Origin: Methanofollis sp.
Lineage (GTDB): Archaea > Halobacteriota > Methanomicrobia > Methanomicrobiales > Methanofollaceae
Direction: 5' to 3'
Assembly: GCA_028696365.1 (NCBI GenBank)
Contig: JAQVHG010000019.1
Span: 1-17,302, forward strand
Length of the DNA: 17,302 nt
Shown one piece after another: positions 1 to 6,348 of the stretch. A program made the translations under genes and the position numbers. The notes under the pieces were generated by a model. The model did no database searches. It had not been told where the DNA came from and saw nothing but the letters and a program-made list of their open reading frames with translations. Every line of letters begins with the position of its first letter. The first letter of the stretch is position 1.

Positions 1-99
1 GTGCTGGGCGAGGATCCCATGGAAGTCGCGCACAATATTCTTAAACTGTCAAGACGCATTAAAGATACAAAATTGAGGGATAGGTGCGAATGGGAATAA
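1..99 (+). CDS. C-terminal fragment of an unidentified upstream gene (partial)
   Basis: Frame 1 is open from the left edge to a TAA at 97-99 and encodes about 32 residues ending in a basic, helix-like stretch (...NILKLSRRIKDTKLRDRCEWE). The other two frames close early. Its end would overlap the start of rps17e by 10 bp, which fits the tight packing of this operon. I do not recognise the protein. Genes of the shikimate/chorismate pathway sit before rps17e in some methanogens, but the fragment is too short to support that. It could also be non-coding sequence that is open by chance. Confidence 0.4.
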   Translation: MLGEDPMEVAHNILKLSRRIKDTKLRDRCEWE

Positions 100-284
100 A
101 ACCGACATATATCAAACACTTCGCAACAGATCTGATGAGGACTCACACCGGCCGCTTCTCCGGCGATTTCGAGGAGAACAAGCAGGTCGTTGCTGAAGTT
201 GCCGTCATCGAGTCTAAGTGCGTCAGGAACCGCATCGCTGGCTACATCACAAGGAAGCAAAACACTAAAAAGACATCTGCATAA
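90..284 (+). CDS. rps17e: 30S ribosomal protein S17e
   Basis: A 64-residue protein beginning MGIKPTYIKHFATDLM and containing the S17e core (RFSGDFEENKQVVAEVA, then SKCVRNRIAGYITRK). Length and sequence match the short archaeal form of this archaeal/eukaryotic small-subunit protein, which binds 16S rRNA and has no bacterial counterpart. I chose the ATG at 90 over the in-frame GTG at 84 because the family starts at this MG(I/K) position; an AGGTG at 82-86 and GAGG at 75-78 lie just upstream. Only 9 bp separate its stop from dapA, so the two are probably co-transcribed. Identity is secure from sequence; operon membership is inferred from spacing. Confidence 0.95.
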   Translation: MGIKPTYIKHFATDLMRTHTGRFSGDFEENKQVVAEVAVIESKCVRNRIAGYITRKQNTKKTSA

Positions 285-293
285 CTCCTACTT

Positions 294-1169
294 ATGTTTG
301 AGGGAGTTTATCCAGCGATTATTACTCCTTTTTCTCAGACGCCTGACCGCGCGCTCGACCTCGAGGGCCTCAGATCAAATATTACATATTTGATTCATGA
401 AGGAGTCCACGGGATCGTCCCCTGCGGTTCGACTGGCGAGTCCGCCACCCTCACCTTCAAGGAACACGAGCAGGTGATTGGGGTTGCGGTGGAGGCTGCT
501 GATGGTAAAGTCCCGGTGCTTGCCGGGACGGGATCGAATAATACCGCTGAAGCGGTACGGTTTACGAAAGCGGCAAAGGACCTGGGAGCAGACGGTGCCC
601 TGGTCATCAGCCCCTATTACAACAAGCCGAACCGCTCTGGTCTGGTCAAACACTTTACTGCCCTGGCCGATCTGGACATCCCGATCGTCATGTACAATGT
701 TCCGGGACGGACCGGGCAGAACCTCCAGCCCGACCTGATCGTCGAACTTGCCGACCACCCCAATATTGTTGGGGTCAAGGAAGCGAGTGGCGACCTGGAG
801 CAGGTCTCCATGATCATCGAGGGGACGCAGGACAAGGACTTCGCTGTTCTCTCAGGCGATGATGCCCTCACACTCCCGATCCTTGCTCTTGGCGGGGCGG
901 GCGTCATCTCAGTCGCTGCCAACCTTGAGCCTGCCAAGATGGTCGCGATGTACGAGGCGGTCAAGAAGGGCGACCTGGCCACGGCAAGAAAGGTCCATTA
1001 CGAACTCTCCCTACTCTTCAGGGCGATGTTCATCGAGACCAACCCCATCCCGGTGAAGACGGCGGTAGGGCTGCGCGGGATGGCTGCGGGGCCAGTCCGC
1101 CTCCCGCTCGACGACCTCGATGCCGGGAAGACCGGGGTGCTCAAGGAGGTGCTGAGGCATTATGACTAA
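294..1169 (+). CDS. dapA: 4-hydroxy-tetrahydrodipicolinate synthase DapA
   Basis: A 291-residue TIM-barrel aldolase of the DapA/N-acetylneuraminate lyase family, of normal length. It condenses pyruvate with L-aspartate-4-semialdehyde to give 4-hydroxy-tetrahydrodipicolinate, the first committed step to lysine. Visible features: the pyruvate-binding GSTGES at residues 45-50, the proton-relay tyrosine and motif YNVPGRTG at 134-141 (Y134, R139), and the Schiff-base lysine K162 in VGVKEASGD. The sugar-acid lyase relatives share the barrel, but the adjacent dapB and asd fix the role as lysine biosynthesis. There is no Shine-Dalgarno sequence in the 9-bp gap after rps17e (it reads CTCCTACTT), so translation probably depends on coupling to the upstream gene. 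Its last 8 bp overlap dapB. Confidence 0.96.
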   Translation: MFEGVYPAIITPFSQTPDRALDLEGLRSNITYLIHEGVHGIVPCGSTGESATLTFKEHEQVIGVAVEAADGKVPVLAGTGSNNTAEAVRFTKAAKDLGADGALVISPYYNKPNRSGLVKHFTALADLDIPIVMYNVPGRTGQNLQPDLIVELADHPNIVGVKEASGDLEQVSMIIEGTQDKDFAVLSGDDALTLPILALGGAGVISVAANLEPAKMVAMYEAVKKGDLATARKVHYELSLLFRAMFIETNPIPVKTAVGLRGMAAGPVRLPLDDLDAGKTGVLKEVLRHYD

Positions 1170-1923
1170 GGTCGTCGTCTGTGGTGCCCTAGGGCGGATG
1201 GGCACGATCATCGGGCGCCTGGTCTCGGAGTCCCCTGACCTCGAACTTGTTGGAGGAGTTGATATCAGGGAGGGCTCGTTTTATGGGGTGCCGGTCGTCG
1301 AGGCAGGAAAGATCGGTGAGTTCCTTGACGAGGTGCGCCCAGACGTGCTCATCGACTTCACGGTGGCAAGCGCCTCAGTCGAGAACATCAAGGTCGCCGC
1401 CTCACATGGGGTGGCCTTGGTCGTAGGGACGACCGGGTTCTCGCCAGAACAGCGCGAGGAGATCAGGACTGCAATCGAGGGGCATGTCCCTGCGGTCATC
1501 TCCAGCAACTTCAGTGTCGGCGTCAACATCTTCTGGAAGCTGATCCGCGAGGCCGCGCGCCTCCTCCGTGAGGGCTACGACGTGGAAGTAACTGAGGCCC
1601 ACCACCGCTACAAGAAGGACGCGCCGAGTGGGACAGCAAAGACTATCCTTGAGATCCTGGACGAAGAACTCGGGCCGCGCCCTCATGTCTACGGGCGTGA
1701 GGGGATGAAGGAGCGGGAGAACGAGATCGGCGTCCATGTGGTCAGGGGCGGCGATATCGTCGGCGATCACTCGGTGCTCTTTGCTGGAAACTATGAGACT
1801 ATAAACCTCTCGCACCGCGCCTACGACCGTGCAGTCTTTGCAAGTGGGGCAGTACGCGCCGCCGCCTGGGTACGAGGTAAAGACTCGGGGATCTATTCGA
1901 TGGACGACGTCCTGGGACTGTGA
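1162..1923 (+). CDS. dapB: 4-hydroxy-tetrahydrodipicolinate reductase DapB
   Basis: A 253-residue protein of the usual DapB length that reduces the DapA product to tetrahydrodipicolinate with NAD(P)H. The N-terminal Rossmann domain has the dinucleotide loop GALGRMG at residues 8-14. VVGTTGFS at about 87-94 is the conserved loop near the nicotinamide. The catalytic signature EAHHRYKKDAPSGTA is at 145-159, with the catalytic histidine and lysine and the substrate-binding SGT. The start codon lies within the end of dapA (8-bp overlap, ATGACTAA), the arrangement of translationally coupled pathway partners. Nothing is missing or unusual. The downstream gap of 65 bp contains a possible new promoter for the ferredoxin gene. 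Confidence 0.96.
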   Translation: MTKVVVCGALGRMGTIIGRLVSESPDLELVGGVDIREGSFYGVPVVEAGKIGEFLDEVRPDVLIDFTVASASVENIKVAASHGVALVVGTTGFSPEQREEIRTAIEGHVPAVISSNFSVGVNIFWKLIREAARLLREGYDVEVTEAHHRYKKDAPSGTAKTILEILDEELGPRPHVYGREGMKERENEIGVHVVRGGDIVGDHSVLFAGNYETINLSHRAYDRAVFASGAVRAAAWVRGKDSGIYSMDDVLGL

Positions 1924-1937
1924 CCGGACAGACCCAT

Positions 1938-1982
1938 CGAAATCTATTTCTCTGCTTTTTGTGAAGATATATGTCGGAGTAA
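1938..1982 (+). promoter_or_regulatory. Possible promoter and ribosome binding site of the ferredoxin gene
   Basis: An AT-rich ATCTATTTC at 1942-1950 is placed so that transcription would start near 1970, just before a GGAG at 1975-1978 that lies 10 bp upstream of the ferredoxin ATG. A second AT-rich word, GATATATG at 1967-1974, is too close to the start codon to be the TATA box of a message carrying that GGAG. Weak evidence; read-through from dapB is equally possible. Confidence 0.3.
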
Positions 1983-1988
1983 TAGAGT

Positions 1989-2162
1989 ATGGTTGCAATT
2001 GTTGACTCTGATCTTTGTGTTGGATGCGAAACGTGCGTCGATGAGTGCCCGGTAGAGGCCATCGCCATGGAGGACGGTATCGCAGTTATCGACAATGATC
2101 TCTGCACTGACTGCGGGACCTGTGTCGATGTCTGTCCGGCAGAAGCCATCCAGATGGAATAA
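1989..2162 (+). CDS. Small 2[4Fe-4S] ferredoxin
   Basis: A 57-residue protein with two four-cysteine motifs of the pattern CxxCxxCxxxCP: cysteines 10, 13, 16, 20 and 39, 42, 45, 49. The two halves are internal repeats (DLCVGCETCVDECPVEAI and DLCTDCGTCVDVCPAEAI), the classical clostridial-type ferredoxin fold. It should carry two [4Fe-4S] clusters and act as a soluble one-electron carrier. The protein is very acidic, as is usual. Its position between dapB and asd is not explained by chemistry, since none of the flanking steps needs ferredoxin; methanogens use such ferredoxins in CO2 reduction and biosynthetic oxidoreductases. The partner enzyme cannot be told from sequence. Confidence 0.93.
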   Translation: MVAIVDSDLCVGCETCVDECPVEAIAMEDGIAVIDNDLCTDCGTCVDVCPAEAIQME

Positions 2163-2164
2163 AA

Positions 2165-2185
2165 TCCCATCTCTTTTTCTTTCGA
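2165..2185 (+). terminator. T-rich transcription terminator after the ferredoxin gene
   Basis: CTCTTTTTCTTTC begins about 7 bp after the ferredoxin stop. Pyrimidine/T-rich tracts without a stable hairpin are the usual archaeal termination signal. The following 200 bp contain no gene. Confidence 0.45.
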
Positions 2186-2347
2186 TCTCATTCATCTGCA
2201 GATCTTTTGTGCACATACCACACCCTTCTCCCTGAGGCCCCGGTATCGAAAGGCACGTTTCCATATTTCACTCCATTTGTCACAAACTATGCCCTATAGT
2301 CGTAGATTTCATCGCTGATAGGGAAAAAATTAAGAATACGCTGCAAA

Positions 2348-2376
2348 AGTAACATTTTAATAAACCTTTACATATA
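2348..2376 (+). promoter_or_regulatory. Promoter of asd
   Basis: The purine-rich AAAAGTAAC followed by ATTTTAATAAACC at 2352-2364 fits an archaeal BRE plus TATA box. A start about 25 bp downstream falls near 2385, giving a leader of only a few bases before the ATG at 2390. TTTACATATA at 2366-2375 is a second AT-rich element. No clear Shine-Dalgarno sequence is present, consistent with a leaderless or near-leaderless message. Confidence 0.45.
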
Positions 2377-2389
2377 GGTAAAGTCATCC

Positions 2390-3406
2390 ATGATTACGGT
2401 AGGAGTTCTCGGTGCTACCGGTGCCGTTGGTCAGAGGTTTGTACAACTTCTGGCCGATCACCCCTGGTTCGACCTTAGGGTGTTGACGGCCTCGGAGCGC
2501 AGTGCTGGCAAAAAGTATCGCGAAGCAGTCAACTGGCGTCTTGATGTGCCGTTTCCAGGAGAGGCAGGTGAAACAGTCGTCAGTCCGACCACCGTCGAGG
2601 CGGTCAAAGACTGCGATCTTATCTTCTCGGCACTGCCTGCAGATGTTGCGGGGACGGTCGAGGCCGAAGTTGCCGCCGCCGGTGTCGGTGTTTGTTCAAA
2701 TGCCAGTTCACACCGGATGGACCCCAATGTCCCACTCATTATCCCAGAGATCAATGCTGATCACCTCGGTCTCATCGACGTGCAGCATGACCAGGGGCGG
2801 GACGGGTTCATCGTTACCAACCCAAACTGCTCGACGATCGTGCTCACACTTGCTCTTGCACCGTTGCAACCGCTCGGATTCACAGGCGTCAGGGTGGCGA
2901 CGATGCAGGCGATCTCAGGCGCAGGGTTCAGGGGCGTTGCCGGCATGGAGATCTTCGACAATGTGGTCCCCTTCATCAAAAATGAAGAGGACAAGATGGA
3001 GACCGAACCAAGAAAGATCATGGGGTCGTTTGATGGTGCTGTGGTCGAACCAGCTACCTTCTCAGTAAGTGCCTGTTGTAACCGGGTTCCGGTGATAGAC
3101 GGTCATACCATGTCGGTGTGGCTTGATCTGGACCGCTCTCTTGAAGAGATCAGACAGGCATTTGAGGAGTATGTGGCACCATTCTCCGGCCTGCCAAGCC
3201 AGCCTGTAAGGTCTGTTGAGTATCTAAAGCAACCTGACCGCCCGCAGCCAAGGCTCGACCGGAACCGCGGCAACGGTATGACGGTCTCGGTCGGAAGGTT
3301 GCGGGAAGGACCGCGTTTCACAGCACTCGGTCACAACACCATCCGCGGTGCGGCCGGAGCGTCGGTCCTGAATGCGGAGTTAATTTATAAGGAGAAGTAT
3401 CTCTGA
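2390..3406 (+). CDS. asd: Aspartate-semialdehyde dehydrogenase
   Basis: A 338-residue NADP-dependent enzyme that reduces aspartyl-4-phosphate to aspartate-4-semialdehyde, the branch point for lysine (through DapA upstream), threonine and methionine. It has the Rossmann loop GATGAVGQRF at residues 8-17, the catalytic cysteine C147 in TNPNCSTI, the active-site histidine H239 in RVPVIDGHT, and ISGAGFRG at 175-182. It is of the archaeal/fungal subclass of Asd by this motif spacing. It supplies the substrate of DapA, so the region 294-3406 encodes three linked lysine steps. It probably has its own promoter, since 227 bp separate it from the ferredoxin. The reading frame is complete. Confidence 0.95.
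   Translation: MITVGVLGATGAVGQRFVQLLADHPWFDLRVLTASERSAGKKYREAVNWRLDVPFPGEAGETVVSPTTVEAVKDCDLIFSALPADVAGTVEAEVAAAGVGVCSNASSHRMDPNVPLIIPEINADHLGLIDVQHDQGRDGFIVTNPNCSTIVLTLALAPLQPLGFTGVRVATMQAISGAGFRGVAGMEIFDNVVPFIKNEEDKMETEPRKIMGSFDGAVVEPATFSVSACCNRVPVIDGHTMSVWLDLDRSLEEIRQAFEEYVAPFSGLPSQPVRSVEYLKQPDRPQPRLDRNRGNGMTVSVGRLREGPRFTALGHNTIRGAAGASVLNAELIYKEKYL
3377..3392 (+). promoter_or_regulatory. Probable promoter of alba inside the end of asd
   Basis: TAATTTATAAGG at 3381-3392 is a good TATA-like element in the last codons of asd. A start about 25 bp downstream (near 3410) would leave a roughly 20-bp leader containing the Shine-Dalgarno AGAGGTGG at 3419-3426 before the alba ATG at 3430. An abundant chromatin protein is likely to need its own promoter. 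Confidence 0.45.
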
Positions 3407-3429
3407 TTGACCATCGGCAGAGGTGGACT

Positions 3430-3705
3430 ATGTTGAAAGATAACACAGTATTCGTAGGGAACAAACCGGTGATGAACTACGTGCTCGCAGTTGTCACCCA
3501 GTTTAACAATGGCGCAGATGAAGTAGCCATAAAGGCAAGAGGCAAGGCAATCTCAAGAGCTGTCGACACGGCCGAGATCGCAATTAACCGTTTTCTTGAC
3601 GGGGTCACCAAAAAGGAGATCCAGACCTCGACAGAGATGATCGATACTGACACAGGAAAGACGAACGTCTCAAGTATCGAGATTATTCTGTCTCAAAACC
3701 CCTAA
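3430..3705 (+). CDS. albA: DNA/RNA-binding chromatin protein Alba
   Basis: A 91-residue Alba-family protein of normal length. Typical features: an N-terminal strand followed by VGNKPVMNYV at 9-18, with the conserved lysine K12 equivalent to the regulated lysine of crenarchaeal Alba, and the helix IKARGKAISRAVDTAEI around residues 34-50. Alba dimers coat DNA and also bind structured RNA, and they contribute to nucleoid packing in archaea. The gene follows asd by 23 bp with a strong Shine-Dalgarno sequence of its own (AGAGGTGG) and a TATA-like element inside asd, so it may be transcribed both with asd and alone. A T-run follows its stop. Confidence 0.96.
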   Translation: MLKDNTVFVGNKPVMNYVLAVVTQFNNGADEVAIKARGKAISRAVDTAEIAINRFLDGVTKKEIQTSTEMIDTDTGKTNVSSIEIILSQNP

Positions 3706-3715
3706 CAGGGCGATA

Positions 3716-3729
3716 CCTCTTTTTTTCCT
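3716..3729 (+). terminator. T-run terminator after alba
   Basis: CTCTTTTTTTCC lies about 12 bp after the alba stop codon, with seven or more consecutive T residues, the typical archaeal terminator. It separates alba from the next promoter. Confidence 0.6.
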
Positions 3730-3737
3730 CGACCAGA

Positions 3738-3773
3738 AAGGCTATATGATCTCTCGTGAGAGATTTATTCTGA
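3738..3773 (+). promoter_or_regulatory. Promoter with an overlapping inverted repeat, upstream of the secreted-protein gene
   Basis: GCTATATGAT at 3741-3750 is a TATA box with a predicted start near 3770, so the message for the ATG at 3774 would be practically leaderless, and no Shine-Dalgarno sequence is present. Between TATA and start lies the perfect inverted repeat TCTCTC-GT-GAGAGA (3750-3763), placed where a bound repressor would block initiation. The operator reading is inference from position. Confidence 0.5.
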
Positions 3774-4232
3774 ATGAAACGAGTGGTGTATGATCTTCTG
3801 ATCATTCTCGTCCTTGCAGCACTTGTGGTTCCCGCAGTCGCTACCGAGAACGGATCTGAATGTCGGTGCGGCTATATTATGGTCCAGAACATAGAGATCA
3901 ATCTGGTCAACGAAGATGCACAGGTCAATCTCACCTATGATGTTGACAACGGACCCAAGTTGCTCATTCATCTCCTTGGTACAAGCGATCTGCGCGCCAA
4001 GGTGCTTGATGTCGTAAATTTCGAGAACGCCACCATTGACGAGATCGGAACGGATCACGCTGTCCTCCTGATTCCAGGAGCTGCAAAAGATTACGAGGAC
4101 GGGACGTTTCGGTTCTTTGAGCACAATTTCACAGTCACTGTCCCAGAGCTCACCGTGAAGACTCCCCAGGAACAGCGGGTGTATTACAACACCACCAAGT
4201 TCCCAGGGAGCATCGGATATTTCAGGACGTGA
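3774..4232 (+). CDS. Small secreted or membrane-anchored protein of unknown function
   Basis: A 152-residue protein I do not recognise. The first 23 residues are a clear Sec signal peptide or N-terminal anchor (MKRVV, a hydrophobic core, cleavage plausible after AVA at 21-23). The rest is mostly beta-strand-like and rich in Asn, Asp and Thr. It contains four possible N-glycosylation sequons (NLT at 52, NAT at 85, NFT at 118, NTT at 139) and two close cysteines (C30, C32), all fitting an extracellular location. It converges with the DUF373 gene and overlaps its end by 11 bp. The promoter carries a small inverted repeat that may be an operator. Function is unknown; a cell-envelope role is the most that can be said. 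Confidence 0.75.
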   Translation: MKRVVYDLLIILVLAALVVPAVATENGSECRCGYIMVQNIEINLVNEDAQVNLTYDVDNGPKLLIHLLGTSDLRAKVLDVVNFENATIDEIGTDHAVLLIPGAAKDYEDGTFRFFEHNFTVTVPELTVKTPQEQRVYYNTTKFPGSIGYFRT

Positions 4233-5352
4233 ATGTAGGTTTCCCTGATCTATCCCCTTTTTTTTCGATCCAGCGGTTGACCAGCGACTGGACGTACACG
4301 CCAACGAAGGCGATAAAGAGTCCGGCAATCATCGAATAGACTGCATACTCGATCCCCACAATCTCCCCGAATGGGAACTCTGCAATCCTTGAGATCGAAA
4401 GCATATAGATGCTGATGCCATAGACGATGATCCCGATCGCCCCGATGAAGAAGGGCAGGACAATCACCTTACCGAGGTCGACGATCTCGTGGAGATATAC
4501 ATCGATGATCTTGCCCAGGGAGGCGGTGAGGCCGGCGGCGGTGAACCACCCGATTGCCCCAAAGGCGAAGGTCAGGAAATGGATGAGGAAACCCTCTTCG
4601 ATATAGTAGGCAAGATAACTGTTGAGGCCGATGATAATCCCGACGATCACAAACAGTATCGCGGCGATATAGAAGACGAATGTGATGCGTCCTCTATGCA
4701 ATGCTGTCTGGAGCGAGTTGAGGCTGTAACTGAAGAACTCATCCATCCCGAGCCCTTTGAAGAGTAGGTACAGTCCTAGCGCGCCGACGACGATGAATGT
4801 CGCCCCTTCGGGGCGGCCGATCAGGTAGGCCGTCGCATAGATGAGCATTGCAAGTCCCAGGGGGATAAGGACCATCCTAGAGACTTTGGGGTCGTCGAGG
4901 AGTTTTTTGATGATATAATAAGTTCCCTCAAGATTCGGCATCTGGGTGACGATCACCCGCTGTATCCCGCTCACCACCATCCTTGACTGGACGATCGGAA
5001 GGATGTATTCGTCCTCCGCTCCGTCGGAGATAAGGATACAGGACTCAGCGCCCGTCGAGTCGACGACCTCCTTGAGTTCGGCGGCGATCTTGCGGTCGCC
5101 CTCGAGCATCTGCATGTGGTCGCCGGTAAGGAGCGCGACCTCGACTTGCTCGCCTTTCTTGGTGAGGGCGTCATAGGTCTTGACCGCCTGGAAGATGGCA
5201 TTGACGTCAGAGTCTTCTGGGTCTGCAAGCCCTAGCGCCTCCGCAGCTTCCAGGCATGCCTCCCTCCCCACCACTGGACTCTTGACATTGGCCTTGAACC
5301 CAAGGTCGTCGTCTCGATCGACGCAGAGAATGAGTGTCGTGCCATCAGCCAT
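4222..5352 (-). CDS. DUF373 family membrane protein
   Basis: A 376-residue protein matching my recollection of the archaeal DUF373 family, whose function is unknown. The N-terminal half (about 1-155) is soluble. It starts with a strand plus acidic loop LILCVDRDDDLG at residues 7-18 and has an alternating strand/helix pattern (VEVALLTGD, SCILISDGAEDE, RVIVTQ) like a Rossmann-type nucleotide- or metal-binding domain. The C-terminal half has about six membrane helices near 160-179, 183-201, 223-244, 255-279, 295-318 and 335-357, ending in a basic tail (RWIEKKGDR). The conserved acidic residues D12-D16 and D110/E113/D114 could form an active site, but this is inference. The start has a TATA box about 30 bp upstream, so the mRNA is nearly leaderless. 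Its 3' end overlaps the convergent secreted-protein gene by 11 bp. Confidence 0.85.
   Translation of the reverse strand: MADGTTLILCVDRDDDLGFKANVKSPVVGREACLEAAEALGLADPEDSDVNAIFQAVKTYDALTKKGEQVEVALLTGDHMQMLEGDRKIAAELKEVVDSTGAESCILISDGAEDEYILPIVQSRMVVSGIQRVIVTQMPNLEGTYYIIKKLLDDPKVSRMVLIPLGLAMLIYATAYLIGRPEGATFIVVGALGLYLLFKGLGMDEFFSYSLNSLQTALHRGRITFVFYIAAILFVIVGIIIGLNSYLAYYIEEGFLIHFLTFAFGAIGWFTAAGLTASLGKIIDVYLHEIVDLGKVIVLPFFIGAIGIIVYGISIYMLSISRIAEFPFGEIVGIEYAVYSMIAGLFIAFVGVYVQSLVNRWIEKKGDRSGKPTFTS
4252..4266 (+). terminator. T-run terminator for the secreted-protein gene, inside the DUF373 coding end
   Basis: TATCCCCTTTTTTTTCG follows the + strand stop by about 20 bp and has eight T residues (4258-4265). 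It lies inside the opposite gene, where it encodes the lysine-rich tail (EKKGD), so one sequence may serve as codons on one strand and as terminator on the other. Confidence 0.45.
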
Positions 5353-5375
5353 TGAGAAGATACGTTGTCTTCAAA

Positions 5376-5388
5376 GTAATAAATAGTT
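5376..5388 (-). promoter_or_regulatory. Promoter of the DUF373 gene
   Basis: Read on the minus strand, CTATTTATTA (5387-5378) is a TATA box centred about 30 bp before the ATG at 5352, predicting a start only a few bases upstream of it. No Shine-Dalgarno sequence is visible, so the message is probably leaderless or nearly so. Confidence 0.5.
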
Positions 5389-5455
5389 GCGAATGAACAG
5401 AACAAAGGGTTCTGGAGATATATTCGTCAATTCTGAGTGAGATTGCCCATAAACT

Positions 5456-5610
5456 GGCTCTGTAGATTTCCCCATAGATCTGTCTGAGTAATCTTCTGAT
5501 CACGTGTCTTCCATCCTCATCGCACTGGAGGTTGCACCCCAGGCGCGAGCATGTTGGAGGGTGGCCGAATCATATTCAAACCAGGAATCAAAGAGGATTT
5601 CTACAGAACT
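5456..5610 (+). mobile_element. TIR repeat element, copy A1 (internally deleted)
   Basis: Begins GGCTCTGTAGATTTCC and ends GGATTTCTACAGAACT, imperfect inverted copies of each other and of the family termini. The right third (about 5550-5610: GGAGGGTGGCCGAATCAT... then GAGGATTTCTAC) aligns with the right end of copy D2 (GGAAGGTGGGTGAATCAT... GAGGGTTTCTAC). At 155 bp it lacks most of the GC-rich hairpins. It is directly followed by AGGGTTTCGACAAAGCC (5611-5627), a second, degenerate right terminus, so one element probably landed beside or inside another. No gene is present. Confidence 0.6.
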
Positions 5611-5771
5611 AGGGTTTCGACAAAGCCAAAGTTTTTCTCAAACTCACTCTCGTTTGTTTCCCCCAGATTTCTGGAATGACGATGGAGTTGAGAGGGCCTC
5701 GCCTCCTTGTAGCGCAAAGAAGCATCCATGACCTTCTCACATCTTCGCCGAAAGTTATCGGATCATTTCAT

Positions 5772-5939
5772 CCATGCTAAGGTTCGTGAACGGCGGCCCC
5801 CGTCATGGTTGTCTATTCTGCCTTCCCCGCCTCATCATGGTCCTGGGGAGATCTGGGGGAAGAGCCTCAGCCGAAGGGGGAGTGGGAAGGCGAGTGCACC
5901 ACACTTATACTAAGAATTGGTGAGAGTTTCTACAGAGCT
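5772..5939 (+). repeat. TIR repeat element, copy A2 (5' truncated)
   Basis: The right half of a family member. ATTCTGCCTTCCCCGC at about 5814-5830, the CCTGGGG...GGGAAGGCG region, and the terminus GGTGAGAGTTTCTACAGAGCT ending at 5939 align with copy C2. No left terminus is recognisable. The long-range stem is kept in a different sequence: CCATGCTAAGG (5772-5782) can pair with CCTCATCATGG (5830-5840) at 9 of 11 positions, whereas C2 uses CACGATAGG/CCTATCGTG. No coding sequence is supported here. Confidence 0.6.
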
Positions 5940-5974
5940 AGGATATTCTCAATGAGGTCATCCCAAAACTCACC

Positions 5975-6238
5975 GCCCCTCATCCTCACCGATTGAGAGC
6001 GATGGATGACAATGAAGAGATCCCAGTTTTTCATCGCGCACCCGTGCGCATTCATCGCCTTCCCACCTTTTTGGCCGGGGGCGCTGCCCCCGGACCCCAG
6101 GGATGGCGATGCGGACGGGAAGGTAGGGTTGAGATCATGAAGACGGGACGCCATCCTCCGCTACTCTTCATCGGCGGGGGTCCGGGGGGCGGCACGCCCC
6201 CCGGTCGAGGAGAGCGATTAGAATTTCTGGAGGAAAGC
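5975..6238 (-). mobile_element. TIR repeat element, copy A3 (inverted, degenerate ends)
   Basis: Read on the minus strand it follows the family order: GC hairpin, long-range stem, GC hairpin, GGGAAGGCG. Two very stable hairpins are visible on the + strand: CCGGGGGC-GCT-GCCCCCGG (6075-6093) and CCGGGGGGC-GGCAC-GCCCCCCGG (6182-6204). The termini are degenerate: about GCTTTCCTCCAGAAATTC on the left (6238 down) and CAATCGGTGAGGATG on the right (near 5980-5995). This copy is the most diverged and therefore probably the oldest. The outer boundaries are approximate. Confidence 0.6.
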
Positions 6239-6333
6239 ACTTCAGTTCGAGGAGATCTTCAACCATAGAGAGTTCTGGGATATGCTCAATGACATGCCTG
6301 AAGCGTATGCTCACGCTATGGTAATTCTACAGG

Positions 6334-6348
6334 ATTAAAAAAAGGGTA
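6334..6348 (-). terminator. T-run terminator of the coiled-coil gene
   Basis: On the minus strand, CCCTTTTTTTAATCC (6345-6331) begins a few bases after the TAA of the coiled-coil gene. A run of seven T residues directly downstream of the stop is a good archaeal terminator. ATTCTACAGGA at 6324-6334 resembles a repeat-element terminus and may mark the edge of the repeat block. Confidence 0.55.

Noticed and set aside
1402..1998. A 198-codon minus-strand frame opposite dapB
   Set aside because: It lies antisense to clear DapB motifs and has no family resemblance; it is a shadow of the real gene.
2291..2325. CCCTAT...ATAGGG imperfect inverted repeat upstream of asd, considered as a riboswitch or attenuator
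   Set aside because: The stem is only about 6 bp and lies upstream of the likely asd promoter, so it would not be transcribed with asd. It matches no lysine riboswitch features I know.
5456..6240. A CRISPR array, considered because of the repeated terminal sequences
   Set aside because: The repeats are inverted and irregularly spaced, and they enclose related rather than unique sequence. No cas genes are present.
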